Shown: positions 25,770 to 33,883 of the stretch, in pieces
How the letters are laid out: every line of letters starts with the position of its first letter
Numbering within the stretch: position 1 is the stretch's first letter
Origin: Streptomyces sp. STR69
GTDB lineage: Bacteria > Actinomycetota > Actinomycetes > Streptomycetales > Streptomycetaceae
Assembly: GCF_024519455.1 (NCBI RefSeq)
Contig: NZ_JALJRY010000039.1
Span: 1 to 64,000 of the forward strand
DNA length: 64,000 nucleotides
Reading direction: 5' to 3'
The notes under the pieces: generated by a model
Told to the model about the DNA's origin: nothing
Database searches by the model: none
The model's input: only the letters and a program-made list of their open reading frames with translations
Program-made: the position numbers and the translations under genes

Positions 25770-26749
25770 CCGAGGCCGTGTTCCGGGAGACCACCGCGGA
25801 CCCGCGTACCCAGTCCGTGCCCCTGGCCCATCTCTCACTGGAGCTGGGCCATCTCTACATGGAGGACTTCGAGGCGGGCCCCCAGCGGCTGCGCGAGCAC
25901 TTCGCCGAGGTACGGATCTGGGTGGACGCAGCCCACGCCTCCGCGGCCCGCCGGATCGGCGGCAAACGCCCCCGCGTCAGCACCTGTTTCCTGATCGACG
26001 ACTACTTCACCCGCTTCTCCACCCCCGCCGAACTCATTCCGCTGGTCCTCGAAGAGGCCGCGAGGGCCGGGCTGGTCATCGACTATCTCGCCCGCGAGTC
26101 GGGGTGTGCGGTCGCCGACCGGATCGAGCCGGCCGAGTCCGTGATGCACCGCCTGGTGGAGTCGCCGCCGCCGGGCAGCCACGGCTCCCGGCCACCCGTC
26201 GGCCAGACCGGCTGGCTCGCCAACGGCCGACGCACCGCCCCCACCCGCAGCGCCCTCGCCGAGATCACCGCCTGGCAGCCGCCGCAGGAGACCGCGGCCC
26301 GCAACCACTCGGTCTTCATGGACGTCGAGCTGTGGTCCGAGACGGACAAGGGCCGCCTGTGGTCCTGCCCGTTCCTGGCCGCCGTATGGCAGTTGGCCCG
26401 GCTGGGTCTGCTACGGCACCTGGGCGAGCCCGTGCTGACCCCGCGGCCCTGGACCGGCGGGGACTTCCCGCGCGACTGGGACCGACTGCCGCCGCTGCTC
26501 AAACTCAGCGACTCCCGGGTCGCGTTCAGCGCCTACCGCACCTGCACGCTGATGCCGAACCGGTTCCTCGCCGTGGAGGACGCCGTACGGCTCATCCTCG
26601 ATCAGGTGGACGTCGACTCCGGCGCACTCGACCAGGTCGCCGAGCGGTCCAGGAGCGAAGGGATCGCGGTGCCGGCGGCGGTGGCACAGCGCGCGACCTA
26701 CGTCTTCTACGAGGAGCCCACCAACTCCCCCTTACCCGAAGGGACTTGA
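25766..26749 (+). CDS. SCO2522-family protein of unknown function
   Basis: A 327-residue protein starting at a GTG that overlaps the P-loop gene stop. It appears cytosolic. A conserved-looking block, PRVSTCFLIDDYFTRFSTPA, is followed by a helical region and VFMDVELWSETDKGRLWSCP, then a C-terminal FSAYRTCTLMPNRFLAVEDA. No family with known chemistry is recognisable. The fifth-last sense codon is TTA (26732-26734), the second TTA in the operon. The stop is one base from the next ATG, so translation of the downstream gene is probably coupled to passing this codon. Confidence 0.75.
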   Translation: MTEAVFRETTADPRTQSVPLAHLSLELGHLYMEDFEAGPQRLREHFAEVRIWVDAAHASAARRIGGKRPRVSTCFLIDDYFTRFSTPAELIPLVLEEAARAGLVIDYLARESGCAVADRIEPAESVMHRLVESPPPGSHGSRPPVGQTGWLANGRRTAPTRSALAEITAWQPPQETAARNHSVFMDVELWSETDKGRLWSCPFLAAVWQLARLGLLRHLGEPVLTPRPWTGGDFPRDWDRLPPLLKLSDSRVAFSAYRTCTLMPNRFLAVEDAVRLILDQVDVDSGALDQVAERSRSEGIAVPAAVAQRATYVFYEEPTNSPLPEGT

Positions 26750-26750
26750 C

Positions 26751-27719
26751 ATGACGGCACTCGGCGGGCCGGCGCGTCCGGTCCTCGCCTGCGGTGAGGT
26801 GCGCACCTGTCTGCTGCCGTCCTTCCAGTCCCTCGACGGCCGGGCCGCCGCCCAACTGCTGCGGCTGCGCGCCGACGAACACGTCCGGGTCTCCGAGCGG
26901 CCCAACCTGTACGCCCTCTCGCCCGAGGTCCTGACCGGAGTGGACTGCCGGCTGCCCACCGCGAACGGTGCCAAGGTCCGGGCCGTCGGCACGGTCACCG
27001 CCCGGGCGGCGCTCACCGAGGGCCGCGTCCTGCAGTCCACCGCCTACTTCGGCGCCCCCGCCGAGGGCCCCGACGCACGCCGCCCCTGGGGGCACTACCT
27101 GGTGCGGCCCGGGGTGGTCGAGCCGTTCGGGAAACTGCCCGTACAGGCCACCGCGGACGGTGTGCTGCGGGGTGCCGGACGCGGCGAACTGGACCTGGGG
27201 ACGATCGCCGAGGGACTGCTGGCTCAGCTCGTGCGGCATCCGCTCCTCGACCACAAGGCACCCTTCAAGTCCCGCCGTACGCACCTGCGTTGGGCCGCGC
27301 GGCAGGCGCCCGGGAGCGGCGGCCCGTCACTGGACCGCTTCACGCTCGCCGAGGACGGGCTGCGGACCGTCGAACTGCGCGTGCCGGACGGCGTACCGGC
27401 CGCCGCGGTCGCCGGGCTGTGCGAAGACCTCGCGCTGCACGACTGGCTTTTGACGACCGTCGTCCACATGCTGGAGAACAGCAGGCTCGGAGCGGCGGAC
27501 GGGCCCGCGGCGGTTCTGGCACTGCGCCCGGCCGTCGATCATCTGCTGCATCTGTGGATGCCGCGCGCGCACGTGGACCGCACGCTGGGTCACCTGTGGG
27601 ACGTACTGGAGCGGGAACCGGGCTTCAGCCGCCAGTGGGAGAACCTTCGCCAGCGTATCCGGGACCAACTGGCCATACAGGCCATTCCGTTGCTGCACCA
27701 GGCACTGAGCACAAGCTGA
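26751..27719 (+). CDS. SCO2521-family protein of unknown function
   Basis: A 322-residue protein placed one base after the preceding stop. The N-terminal half contains ACGEVRTCLLPSFQSLDGRA and looks beta-rich; the C-terminal half is helical (LHDWLLTTVVHMLENSRLGA and LRQRIRDQLAIQAIPLLHQA). There are no signal peptide, membrane helices or catalytic motifs that I recognise. Tight coupling to the P-loop and SCO2522-like genes suggests one complex. Confidence 0.75.
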   Translation: MTALGGPARPVLACGEVRTCLLPSFQSLDGRAAAQLLRLRADEHVRVSERPNLYALSPEVLTGVDCRLPTANGAKVRAVGTVTARAALTEGRVLQSTAYFGAPAEGPDARRPWGHYLVRPGVVEPFGKLPVQATADGVLRGAGRGELDLGTIAEGLLAQLVRHPLLDHKAPFKSRRTHLRWAARQAPGSGGPSLDRFTLAEDGLRTVELRVPDGVPAAAVAGLCEDLALHDWLLTTVVHMLENSRLGAADGPAAVLALRPAVDHLLHLWMPRAHVDRTLGHLWDVLEREPGFSRQWENLRQRIRDQLAIQAIPLLHQALSTS

Positions 27720-27760
27720 CGGGGCGGCACGTACCGCATTTCCGACGGGGGAGGCTCGAC

Positions 27761-28834
27761 ATGAACGGAGCGACGACAACAGGGGCAGGCGGCCTGCGGT
27801 CCGTACCGCAACAGGGCCAGGACCAGCGCAGATCAAAGCTGTTCCTCAAGACACTGTTCGCGATATTAGCGGGCGGCGCCGCCTTCTTCGTGACCAACGT
27901 CCTGAACGAGAACAACGGCGCCCTGTGGCAGTGGACGATGTCCATCGTCCTCGGCAGCGCGACGCTGATCGTGCAACTGCTGGTGGACTTCGGTGAACGG
28001 CTGGAGGCCGTCCAGGAGAGCCAGAAGCGCCGCATCCGCGACATGCGGGACAGCCTGTCCGCCCACCATGTGGAGATGCGGGCTGCGGTCGACGAGAGCT
28101 TCGCGAAGATCAACGCCGCGACGGAGCTGTACAGCAAGGTCGACGGCTCCGTGCTGCGCTCGGACGAGGTGACCCGGCTGGTGCTGGGCTACACGAAGGT
28201 CGGTGAGCAGGGCGCGGACATCGTGAAGGCCTTCGCCGAGGAGGAGTTGGCCCGCCTCGCGCTGCTGATGGAGAACCTCGGCAACCGTACGGCGGACTGC
28301 CCCGGTGAGAACCACGAGTGGCTGATCGATCTCACCAGGTGCGTCAAACGGACGCTCTACGCCACCAGCACGTCCGTGGACCGCGACTTCTGGTCGAGCG
28401 AGCCCGCGCGGCGCTATCTGGCCGCCCAGGAGACGGCCATCAAGTCACGCCGGGTGCAGATCCGGCGCGTGTTCCTCGTCGACGAGCAGTCGGAGGTCAC
28501 CGGCAGTCTCCGTCAACTCTGCGAGAGGCACCGCAAGTTCGGGATCGACGCGCGTATCGCGGTCCGGACCCTGCTGGAACCCACCGCCCAGATGAACTCG
28601 CTGAACGACTTCATCATCTTCGACGGCGAACTCTCCTACGAGACCGAGCCCGACATCCACGTCATGCCGGCCAAGACGACGCTGAAGATGACCCGCGAGC
28701 ACGTGGAGGAACGCGTCAACCGCTTCGACGTGCTGTGGGAGGCGACGGAACCGACCCCCGACAGCGCCCCGGATCCGGAGCCGGACGGGGGCGGGACGGT
28801 CACACGTCCCGCCGATCCACTGCGACGACCATGA
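27761..28834 (+). CDS. Membrane-anchored coiled-coil protein, possibly PLD-superfamily-like
   Basis: Last gene of the operon, 357 residues, 41 bases after its neighbour with a GGGGGAGG ribosome site. Two transmembrane helices (about 29-48 and 57-76) form a hairpin, followed by a basic coiled coil (about 79-130). The C-terminal domain holds LTRCVKRTLYATSTSVDRDF and VQIRRVFLVDE, reminiscent of degenerate phospholipase-D-like domains, but no HxKxxxxD motif is visible, so catalysis is doubtful. Codon 36, inside the first membrane helix, is TTA (27866-27868). It may anchor the soluble proteins to the membrane. Its 3' end overlaps the convergent ABC permease by 35 bases. Confidence 0.75.
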   Translation: MNGATTTGAGGLRSVPQQGQDQRRSKLFLKTLFAILAGGAAFFVTNVLNENNGALWQWTMSIVLGSATLIVQLLVDFGERLEAVQESQKRRIRDMRDSLSAHHVEMRAAVDESFAKINAATELYSKVDGSVLRSDEVTRLVLGYTKVGEQGADIVKAFAEEELARLALLMENLGNRTADCPGENHEWLIDLTRCVKRTLYATSTSVDRDFWSSEPARRYLAAQETAIKSRRVQIRRVFLVDEQSEVTGSLRQLCERHRKFGIDARIAVRTLLEPTAQMNSLNDFIIFDGELSYETEPDIHVMPAKTTLKMTREHVEERVNRFDVLWEATEPTPDSAPDPEPDGGGTVTRPADPLRRP

Positions 28835-29636
28835 CCACCGCCGCGACCGCGGCCCACACCGCGAACACGGTCCACGCCCCCGCGGCGGTCGTCGGATACC
28901 GCTCGGCCAACCTGTAGGGCATGCGGCCGTAGTTGACCTGGACGAGTCGGTCCCAGGCGTTGAAGGGCAGGGCGTTGCGGACGCAGGCCGTCCAGTGGTA
29001 GCGCTCGGTGACGAAGATGGGCAGGAGGAGCAGGAGGCCGGTCGCGAGGACCATCGTCGTGGCGCTGTGCCGGACCAGCGCGCCCATCGCCATGCCCACC
29101 AGCGCGGACACCGGGGCGAGCAGTGCCGACGCGACGACGACCCGCCAGGCGCCGGGGTAGCTGATCGACAGGCCCACGCCGCGCCCGGACAGGATCGCCT
29201 GGCTCGCGGCGAAGGAGACGGACGCGACGACCGCGCCGTACGCCGTCATGACCGCGGTCACCACGGCCGCCTTCGCCGACATCAGGGCCCGGCGGTCCGG
29301 CACGGCCGCGAAGCTCGTGCGGACAAGCCCCGTCGAGTACTCGCCGACGACCGTGACCGCGCCGATGCTCGCCGCCGTCAGGACCAGGATCATCGCGGCG
29401 CCGTTGGTGAAGGCGTCGAACAGCGCGGTGTCGGCGAACTGGGAGCGCGTCACGTTGTTGTAGTGCGGATAGTTGACGTAGTCGGCGCGCGCCGCGTTCG
29501 CGTTGACGGCGACCAGGACGAGGGTGCTGACGCCGAGCGCCCAGTAAGTGGAGCGCAGGGAACGGAGTTTGAGCCACTCGGTGGCCAGGAGATCGGTGAA
29601 GCGCGAGACGGGCATGGGCAGGGGAGCGGTCGTCAT
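28800..29636 (-). CDS. ABC-2 type transporter permease
   Basis: A 278-residue membrane protein with about six helices. It begins with the typical ABC-2 start (LLATEWLKLRSLRSTYWALG) and contains VVGEYSTGLVRTSFAAVPDR, the conserved loop of this exporter family. The ATG overlaps the stop of the ATPase gene (ATGA), so the pair forms an exporter, perhaps of an antibiotic or lipid. It is divergent from a two-component system that probably controls it. Confidence 0.92.
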   Translation of the reverse strand: MTTAPLPMPVSRFTDLLATEWLKLRSLRSTYWALGVSTLVLVAVNANAARADYVNYPHYNNVTRSQFADTALFDAFTNGAAMILVLTAASIGAVTVVGEYSTGLVRTSFAAVPDRRALMSAKAAVVTAVMTAYGAVVASVSFAASQAILSGRGVGLSISYPGAWRVVVASALLAPVSALVGMAMGALVRHSATTMVLATGLLLLLPIFVTERYHWTACVRNALPFNAWDRLVQVNYGRMPYRLAERYPTTAAGAWTVFAVWAAVAAVVMVVAVDRRDV

Positions 29637-30583
29637 CGCGAGTCTCCGGTCGGGTATTCGACGCTGTCGGCCGTCAGTTCCATGAAGGCCGCCTCCAGAG
29701 AGGCGTGCTCGGTGGCCAACTCCCGCAACAGGAAGCCGTGTTCGTGCGCCAGTTCACCGATGCGGCCGGCGCTGACCCCGGTGACCTTCAGCGTCTCCTC
29801 GTCGTACGGCGCCACCATGGCACCCTTCGACGCCAGTACGGCGGCCAGCGCGCCCGCGTCCGGAGTCCGTACGGTCACCGTCGGCGCCGTGCCGCGTGCG
29901 GCGAAGTCGGTGAGGCTCTCGGCGGCGATCAGTTCACCCTTGCCGATGACGACGAGCTGGTCGGCCGTGTTCTCCATCTCGGACATCAGATGGCTGGAGA
30001 CGAAGACGGTACGGCCCTCCGCCGCCAGCCTCCGGAACAGGTCCCTGACCCACAACACCCCTTCTGGGTCAAGGCCGTTGAGCGGCTCGTCGAAGAGGAG
30101 GACGGGCGGGTCGCCGAGCAGGGCGGTCGCGATGCCGAGCCGCTGCCTCATGCCGAGGGAGTAGCCGCCGACCCGGCGTCGGGCCGCCGCCCCGGTGAGT
30201 CCCACCTCGGCGAGCACCTCCTCCACCCGGCTCGCCGCGATGCGGTTGCTCCGGGCCAGTATGCGCAGATGCGCCCGCGCGGACCGCCCGCCGTGCACAT
30301 CGTTCGCGTCCAGCAGCGCACCGACGTGACGCAGGCCGCGCGCATGGCGGCGGAAGGTGTGGCCACTGATCGTGGCGCTCCCGCCGGTCGGCGCGACAAG
30401 TCCCAGCAGCATCCGCAGAGTTGTCGTCTTACCGGCGCCGTTCGGGCCCAGGAAGCCGGTGACGTGCCCGGACCGGACCGTGAAGGACAGTTCGCGTACG
30501 GCGATGGTGGGGCCGTACCGCTTCGTGAGTTCGTCGACTTCGATCACGGGACCACGGTGTCGCGGGCGGCCGGTCCCCGGCAT
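29633..30583 (-). CDS. ABC-2 exporter ATPase
   Basis: A 316-residue DrrA/CcmA-type ATPase. Walker A is GPNGAGKTT, the signature is GYSLGMRQRLGIATAL, Walker B is VLLFDEPLNGLDPEG and the switch is VSSHLMSEME. A C-terminal extension of about 90 residues (TVTVRTPDAGALAAVLASKG) is usual for this family. The start given is ATG 30583; GTG 30547 (VIEVDELTKRYG) matches the family start better and is equally possible. Neither has a clear ribosome site. Confidence 0.92.
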   Translation of the reverse strand: MPGTGRPRHRGPVIEVDELTKRYGPTIAVRELSFTVRSGHVTGFLGPNGAGKTTTLRMLLGLVAPTGGSATISGHTFRRHARGLRHVGALLDANDVHGGRSARAHLRILARSNRIAASRVEEVLAEVGLTGAAARRRVGGYSLGMRQRLGIATALLGDPPVLLFDEPLNGLDPEGVLWVRDLFRRLAAEGRTVFVSSHLMSEMENTADQLVVIGKGELIAAESLTDFAARGTAPTVTVRTPDAGALAAVLASKGAMVAPYDEETLKVTGVSAGRIGELAHEHGFLLRELATEHASLEAAFMELTADSVEYPTGDSR

Positions 30584-30644
30584 CGGCCGGGCGCTGACAT
30601 TCCTGCGGCCCTGATATCGACCCTGGTTGTACGTCTCCGGGCCG

Positions 30645-30680
30645 ATGACCGCACCCGCCCCGCGCTCCTACGATCGGTGC
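30645..30680 (+). promoter_or_regulatory. Leaderless promoter of the second histidine kinase
   Basis: ATGACC (30645-30650) and TACGAT (30669-30674) are separated by 18 bp, and the kinase ATG follows six bases after the -10 box. No ribosome site is present, consistent with a leaderless messenger. Confidence 0.55.
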
Positions 30681-31886
30681 ATGCCCGCCACCCCGCCGCT
30701 GCCCCTGCTCAAGCGCGTGCCGCCGGGCGCCTGGACGGGCGTGCCCTGGACCTACGGCACGCTGTTCGCGGTCCGCCCCTTCTTCCACCTGCCCCACATG
30801 CCGACCGACCCCTTCCCGCCGACCACCGACGGCTGGGTGCTCATCGCGTCGGGCAGTGTCCTCGCCCTCTTCGGCTGCCTGGTGCTGCGTCGGCGCCCAC
30901 TGGCGGGGATCGGGCTGCTGCTGGTGGGCACGTACGCCGTGACGCTGGGCCTGAACGGGCTGACCCTGGGCCTGATCCACTACATGGTGATCGACGTCGC
31001 GGTGGGCTGGATCGCCGCGAGCACCGCCCGCCGCCGCAGCCTCACCGCTCTCGCCCTCGCGATCACCGTCCTGCCCGTCTACCAACTCACCCGGACCGGC
31101 GTCGGCCGCCCCCTCCTCGCCCTCTACGACAACAACGGCCGGGGCGACTGGCAGAGTTGGTCGGCGCTGGCCCTCTCAGCCGTCGTCGCCTGGCTGATCG
31201 GCAACTCCGTGCGGCAGAACCGCGCGTACGCCGAACGGCTCACCACCCAGGCCGCGACCCAGGCCGTCACCGCCGAACGCCTGCGGATCGCCCGGGAGAT
31301 GCACGACACCGTGGCCCACAGCATCGGCATCATCGCCCTCCAGGCGGGCGCGGCGGCCCGGGTCACCACCACCCAGCCGGAGGCCGCGCGGGAGGCGATG
31401 CGCGCGGTGGAGCACGAGGGCCGGGAGACGCTGGCAGGGCTGCGCCGCATGCTGGTCGCGCTGCGGGCGGCCGACAGCGAGACGCCTGTCGTGACCGCCG
31501 GCCTCGGCGACATCGACCGGCTCGCCGCCACGACCACGGCGGCCGGGGTACGGGTCGAGGTGCGCCGCCGCGGCGAACCGCGTCAACTCCCGCCGGACAT
31601 CGACCTGTCGGCGTTCCGCATCGTCCAGGAGTCCGTCACCAACGTCGTACGGCACGCGGGCACCCGCGCCTGCCGGGTCACCCTCGACTACCGCGACGAC
31701 GAACTCGCCCTGGAGGTCACGGACGACGGACGAGGTCACGAAATCGGCACCGGCACCGGCTTCGGGCTGGCCGGTATGCGGGAGCGAGTGGCGCTGCTGC
31801 ACGGGGAGTTCACGGCGGCACCGCGTCCCGAGGGCGGCTTCCGGGTCGCGGTTCGCCTACCGGCACCGGCGACGGTGGCCCGATGA
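30681..31886 (+). CDS. NarL/DesK-type sensor histidine kinase
   Basis: A 401-residue membrane kinase. Residues 25-175 hold five to six hydrophobic helices with a loop LLALYDNNGRGDWQSW. The HisKA_3 box is ERLRIAREMHDTVAHS with His208. The ATPase domain has QESVTNVVRHAG and the G-box DDGRGHEIGTGTGFGLAGMR. ATG 30681 is chosen over upstream in-frame ATGs because of the TACGAT box six bases before it. It overlaps its response regulator (ATGA) and is divergent from the ABC-2 exporter, the DesKR-like arrangement in which the pair controls the exporter. Confidence 0.93.
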   Translation: MPATPPLPLLKRVPPGAWTGVPWTYGTLFAVRPFFHLPHMPTDPFPPTTDGWVLIASGSVLALFGCLVLRRRPLAGIGLLLVGTYAVTLGLNGLTLGLIHYMVIDVAVGWIAASTARRRSLTALALAITVLPVYQLTRTGVGRPLLALYDNNGRGDWQSWSALALSAVVAWLIGNSVRQNRAYAERLTTQAATQAVTAERLRIAREMHDTVAHSIGIIALQAGAAARVTTTQPEAAREAMRAVEHEGRETLAGLRRMLVALRAADSETPVVTAGLGDIDRLAATTTAAGVRVEVRRRGEPRQLPPDIDLSAFRIVQESVTNVVRHAGTRACRVTLDYRDDELALEVTDDGRGHEIGTGTGFGLAGMRERVALLHGEFTAAPRPEGGFRVAVRLPAPATVAR

Positions 31887-32557
31887 GCGGCCCCGTCCGG
31901 GTGCTCCTCGCCGACGACCAGCAGCTCATCCGCACGGCACTGCGGATGGTGATGGCCGACCTCGACGACATGGAGGTCGTCGGGGAGGCGGGCACCGGCG
32001 CCGAGGCGGTGCGGCTGACGGCCGAACTCGCCCCGGACGTCGTGGTGATGGACATCCGCATGCCCGGGATGGACGGCATCGAGGCCACCCGCGGGATCAC
32101 CACCGACCCGTCGGAGAGCTCGACGGCGGCCCGGGTCCTCGTCCTCACCACCTTCGACGACGACGATTACGTCTACGGCGCGCTGCGCGCGGGCGCGTCC
32201 GGGTTCCTGGTCAAGGACATGGCCCTGGACGACATCATCGGCGCGGTACGGGTGGTGGCCGCCGGGGACGCGTTGATCGCCCCGAGCGTGACCCGGCGGC
32301 TGATCCGGCACTTCGCCTCGTCCCGCCCCGAACCGGCCACCGCCCGCCGTGAGTTGAGGGGCATCACGGAGCGGGAACGCGAGGTGCTGACCCTGGTCGG
32401 CTCGGGGCTGTCCAACACGGAGATCGCGGCCGAGCTGTGCATCAGCGTCGCCACGGTGAAGACCTATGTGACCCGGCTCTTCACCAAGTTGGACGCGAGG
32501 GACCGGGTCCAGCTGGTGATCCTCGCCTATGAGGCGGGACTTGTGTCCGTCGGCTAG
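31883..32557 (+). CDS. NarL/FixJ-family response regulator
   Basis: A 224-residue regulator. The receiver has D11-D12, phospho-acceptor D57 in VVMDIRMPGMDG and the FLVKD lysine. The C-terminal LuxR helix-turn-helix reads ITEREREVLTLVGSGLSNTE and ISVATVKTYVTRLFTKLDAR. Its start overlaps the kinase stop. It is similar in build to the regulator at 6645-7310 but clearly distinct, so the window has two NarL-type systems, each next to an export module. Confidence 0.94.
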   Translation: MSGPVRVLLADDQQLIRTALRMVMADLDDMEVVGEAGTGAEAVRLTAELAPDVVVMDIRMPGMDGIEATRGITTDPSESSTAARVLVLTTFDDDDYVYGALRAGASGFLVKDMALDDIIGAVRVVAAGDALIAPSVTRRLIRHFASSRPEPATARRELRGITEREREVLTLVGSGLSNTEIAAELCISVATVKTYVTRLFTKLDARDRVQLVILAYEAGLVSVG

Positions 32558-32579
32558 CCGACGCCCTCCCGCTCGAACA

Positions 32580-32595
32580 GTTGGCCATGGCCAAC
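32580..32595. terminator. Palindromic hairpin after the response regulator
   Basis: GTTGGCCATGGCCAAC is a perfect 16-bp palindrome 22 bases after the stop, followed by gccctttg. It can fold as a 6-bp stem with a CATG loop and is a plausible weak terminator; it could instead be an operator for the small gene downstream. Confidence 0.4.
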
Positions 32596-32807
32596 GCCCT
32601 TTGTACGCACCGCACTTGTGGCCACGCCGGTGGTCGACAGACTCCTGCCGAGTGTAGGCGGAGCGGGGCACCCCGGAGAGGAGAAGCGTGAAACCCGGAA
32701 GGGGAGGGGAGCCAGGTGTGGGCACACTGTTCGGAGGCGGAGGACACCTTGAGGGAATCGTGGTCGGTGCCGTTGGCCGCCGGAATTGTTCGGGTGCGAG
32801 GAGTGCG

Positions 32808-33023
32808 ATGAAGCCGACTGTCGGATCGGTTGCCGTGGACACCCGGACCGGGAGAGTGGGCATCGTCATGGGACACGAGGGGCCCTACGTCCAGCTGCGG
32901 CCGTACGGCGGCGGACGGGAGTGGGACGCCGAACCGGCCGCCGTGCGGGACGCGACCCCGGCCGAGCGGCTGAGCGCGGCGACCGCGTACGCGAACGCCC
33001 GCAGCCGGGGCGAGATGCCCTGA
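32808..33023 (+). CDS. Small conserved protein upstream of recO
   Basis: A 71-residue protein starting MKPTVGSVAVDTRTGRVGIV, with beta-rich sequence resembling a small barrel (MGHEGPYVQLRPYGGGREWD). GAGGAG precedes the ATG. Short proteins of this type are common just before recO in Streptomyces; no function is known to me. The 250 bases between the response regulator and this gene contain the palindrome at 32580 and otherwise nothing I can name. Confidence 0.7.
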   Translation: MKPTVGSVAVDTRTGRVGIVMGHEGPYVQLRPYGGGREWDAEPAAVRDATPAERLSAATAYANARSRGEMP

Positions 33024-33080
33024 CGCCTCGATGCCGCCAGGCGTCGTGGGGGCGCGGAGCCGTAGGGGACAATGGGCGCC

Positions 33081-33830
33081 ATGAGTCTGTTCCGCGACGA
33101 CGGCATCGTGCTGCGCACCCAGAAGCTGGGTGAGGCGGACCGGATCATCACGCTGCTCACGCGGGGTCACGGGCGGGTACGCGCGGTGGCGCGCGGGGTG
33201 CGGCGGACCAAGTCGAAGTTCGGGGCCAGGCTCGAGCCCTTCTCACATGTGGACGTCCAGTTCTTCGCGCGGGGGAGCGAACTGATCGGCCGCGGGCTGC
33301 CGTTGTGTACACAGAGTGAGACGATCGCTCCGTACGGTGGCGGGATCGTGAGCGACTATGCGCGGTACACCGCCGGTACGGCGATGCTGGAGACGGCGGA
33401 GCGGTTCGCCGACCACGAGGGCGAACCCGCCGTACAGCAGTATCTGCTGCTGGTGGGCGGGCTGCGGACGCTGGCCGGCGGGGAGCACGCGCCGCATCTG
33501 ATTCTTGACGCGTTTCTGCTGCGGTCGCTCGCGGTCAACGGGTACGCCCCGAGCTTCGGGGACTGTGCGAAGTGCGGGATGGCGGGACCCAACCGGTTCT
33601 TCTCCGTGGCGTCCGGCGGGGTCGTCTGCGCCGACTGCCGGGTGGCCGGGAGCGTCGTACCCTCGCCGCAGGCCCTCGAACTGCTCGGTGCGCTGCTCAC
33701 GGGAGACTGGGAGACGGCGGACGCGTGCGAGGCGCGGCATGTGCGGGAGGGGAGCGGGCTGGTCTCCGCCTATCTGCACTGGCATCTGGAACGCGGGCTG
33801 CGCTCGCTGCGGTACGTGGAAAAGTCGTAG
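33081..33830 (+). CDS. recO: DNA repair protein RecO
   Basis: A 249-residue protein that works with RecF and RecR to load RecA onto single-strand gaps. The N-terminal OB-fold reads SLFRDDGIVLRTQKLGEADR and continues with the basic GVRRTKSKFGARLEPF strand. A zinc-finger segment CAKCGMAGP...CADC follows, then the helical C-terminus. ATG 33081 gives the usual MSLF start; ATG 33072 is in frame. No ribosome site is present and ACAATG lies just upstream, so it may be leaderless. It precedes uppS, as in other streptomycetes. Confidence 0.95.
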   Translation: MSLFRDDGIVLRTQKLGEADRIITLLTRGHGRVRAVARGVRRTKSKFGARLEPFSHVDVQFFARGSELIGRGLPLCTQSETIAPYGGGIVSDYARYTAGTAMLETAERFADHEGEPAVQQYLLLVGGLRTLAGGEHAPHLILDAFLLRSLAVNGYAPSFGDCAKCGMAGPNRFFSVASGGVVCADCRVAGSVVPSPQALELLGALLTGDWETADACEARHVREGSGLVSAYLHWHLERGLRSLRYVEKS

Positions 33831-33868
33831 GTCGTCGTAGGTCGTCGTAAGTCATAGAGGTCGTAGAG
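33824..33868 (+). repeat. Short tandem repeat between recO and uppS
   Basis: The 10-bp unit GTCGTCGTA(G/A) occurs twice in tandem (33831-33850), flanked by shortened copies GTCGTAG (33824-33830, which contains the recO stop codon), GTCATAGAG and GTCGTAGAG (to 33868). It ends just before the uppS ribosome site. Confidence 0.75.
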
Positions 33869-33883
33869 GGAGACGGGAACGTC

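Noticed and set aside
22725..25838. A 1037-codon open frame antisense to the unknown operon
   Set aside because: It runs opposite three well-supported coupled genes. Long antisense frames are expected in GC-rich genomes, its composition is a typical shadow (low complexity, many Gly/Val/Asp/Arg), and no domain is recognisable.
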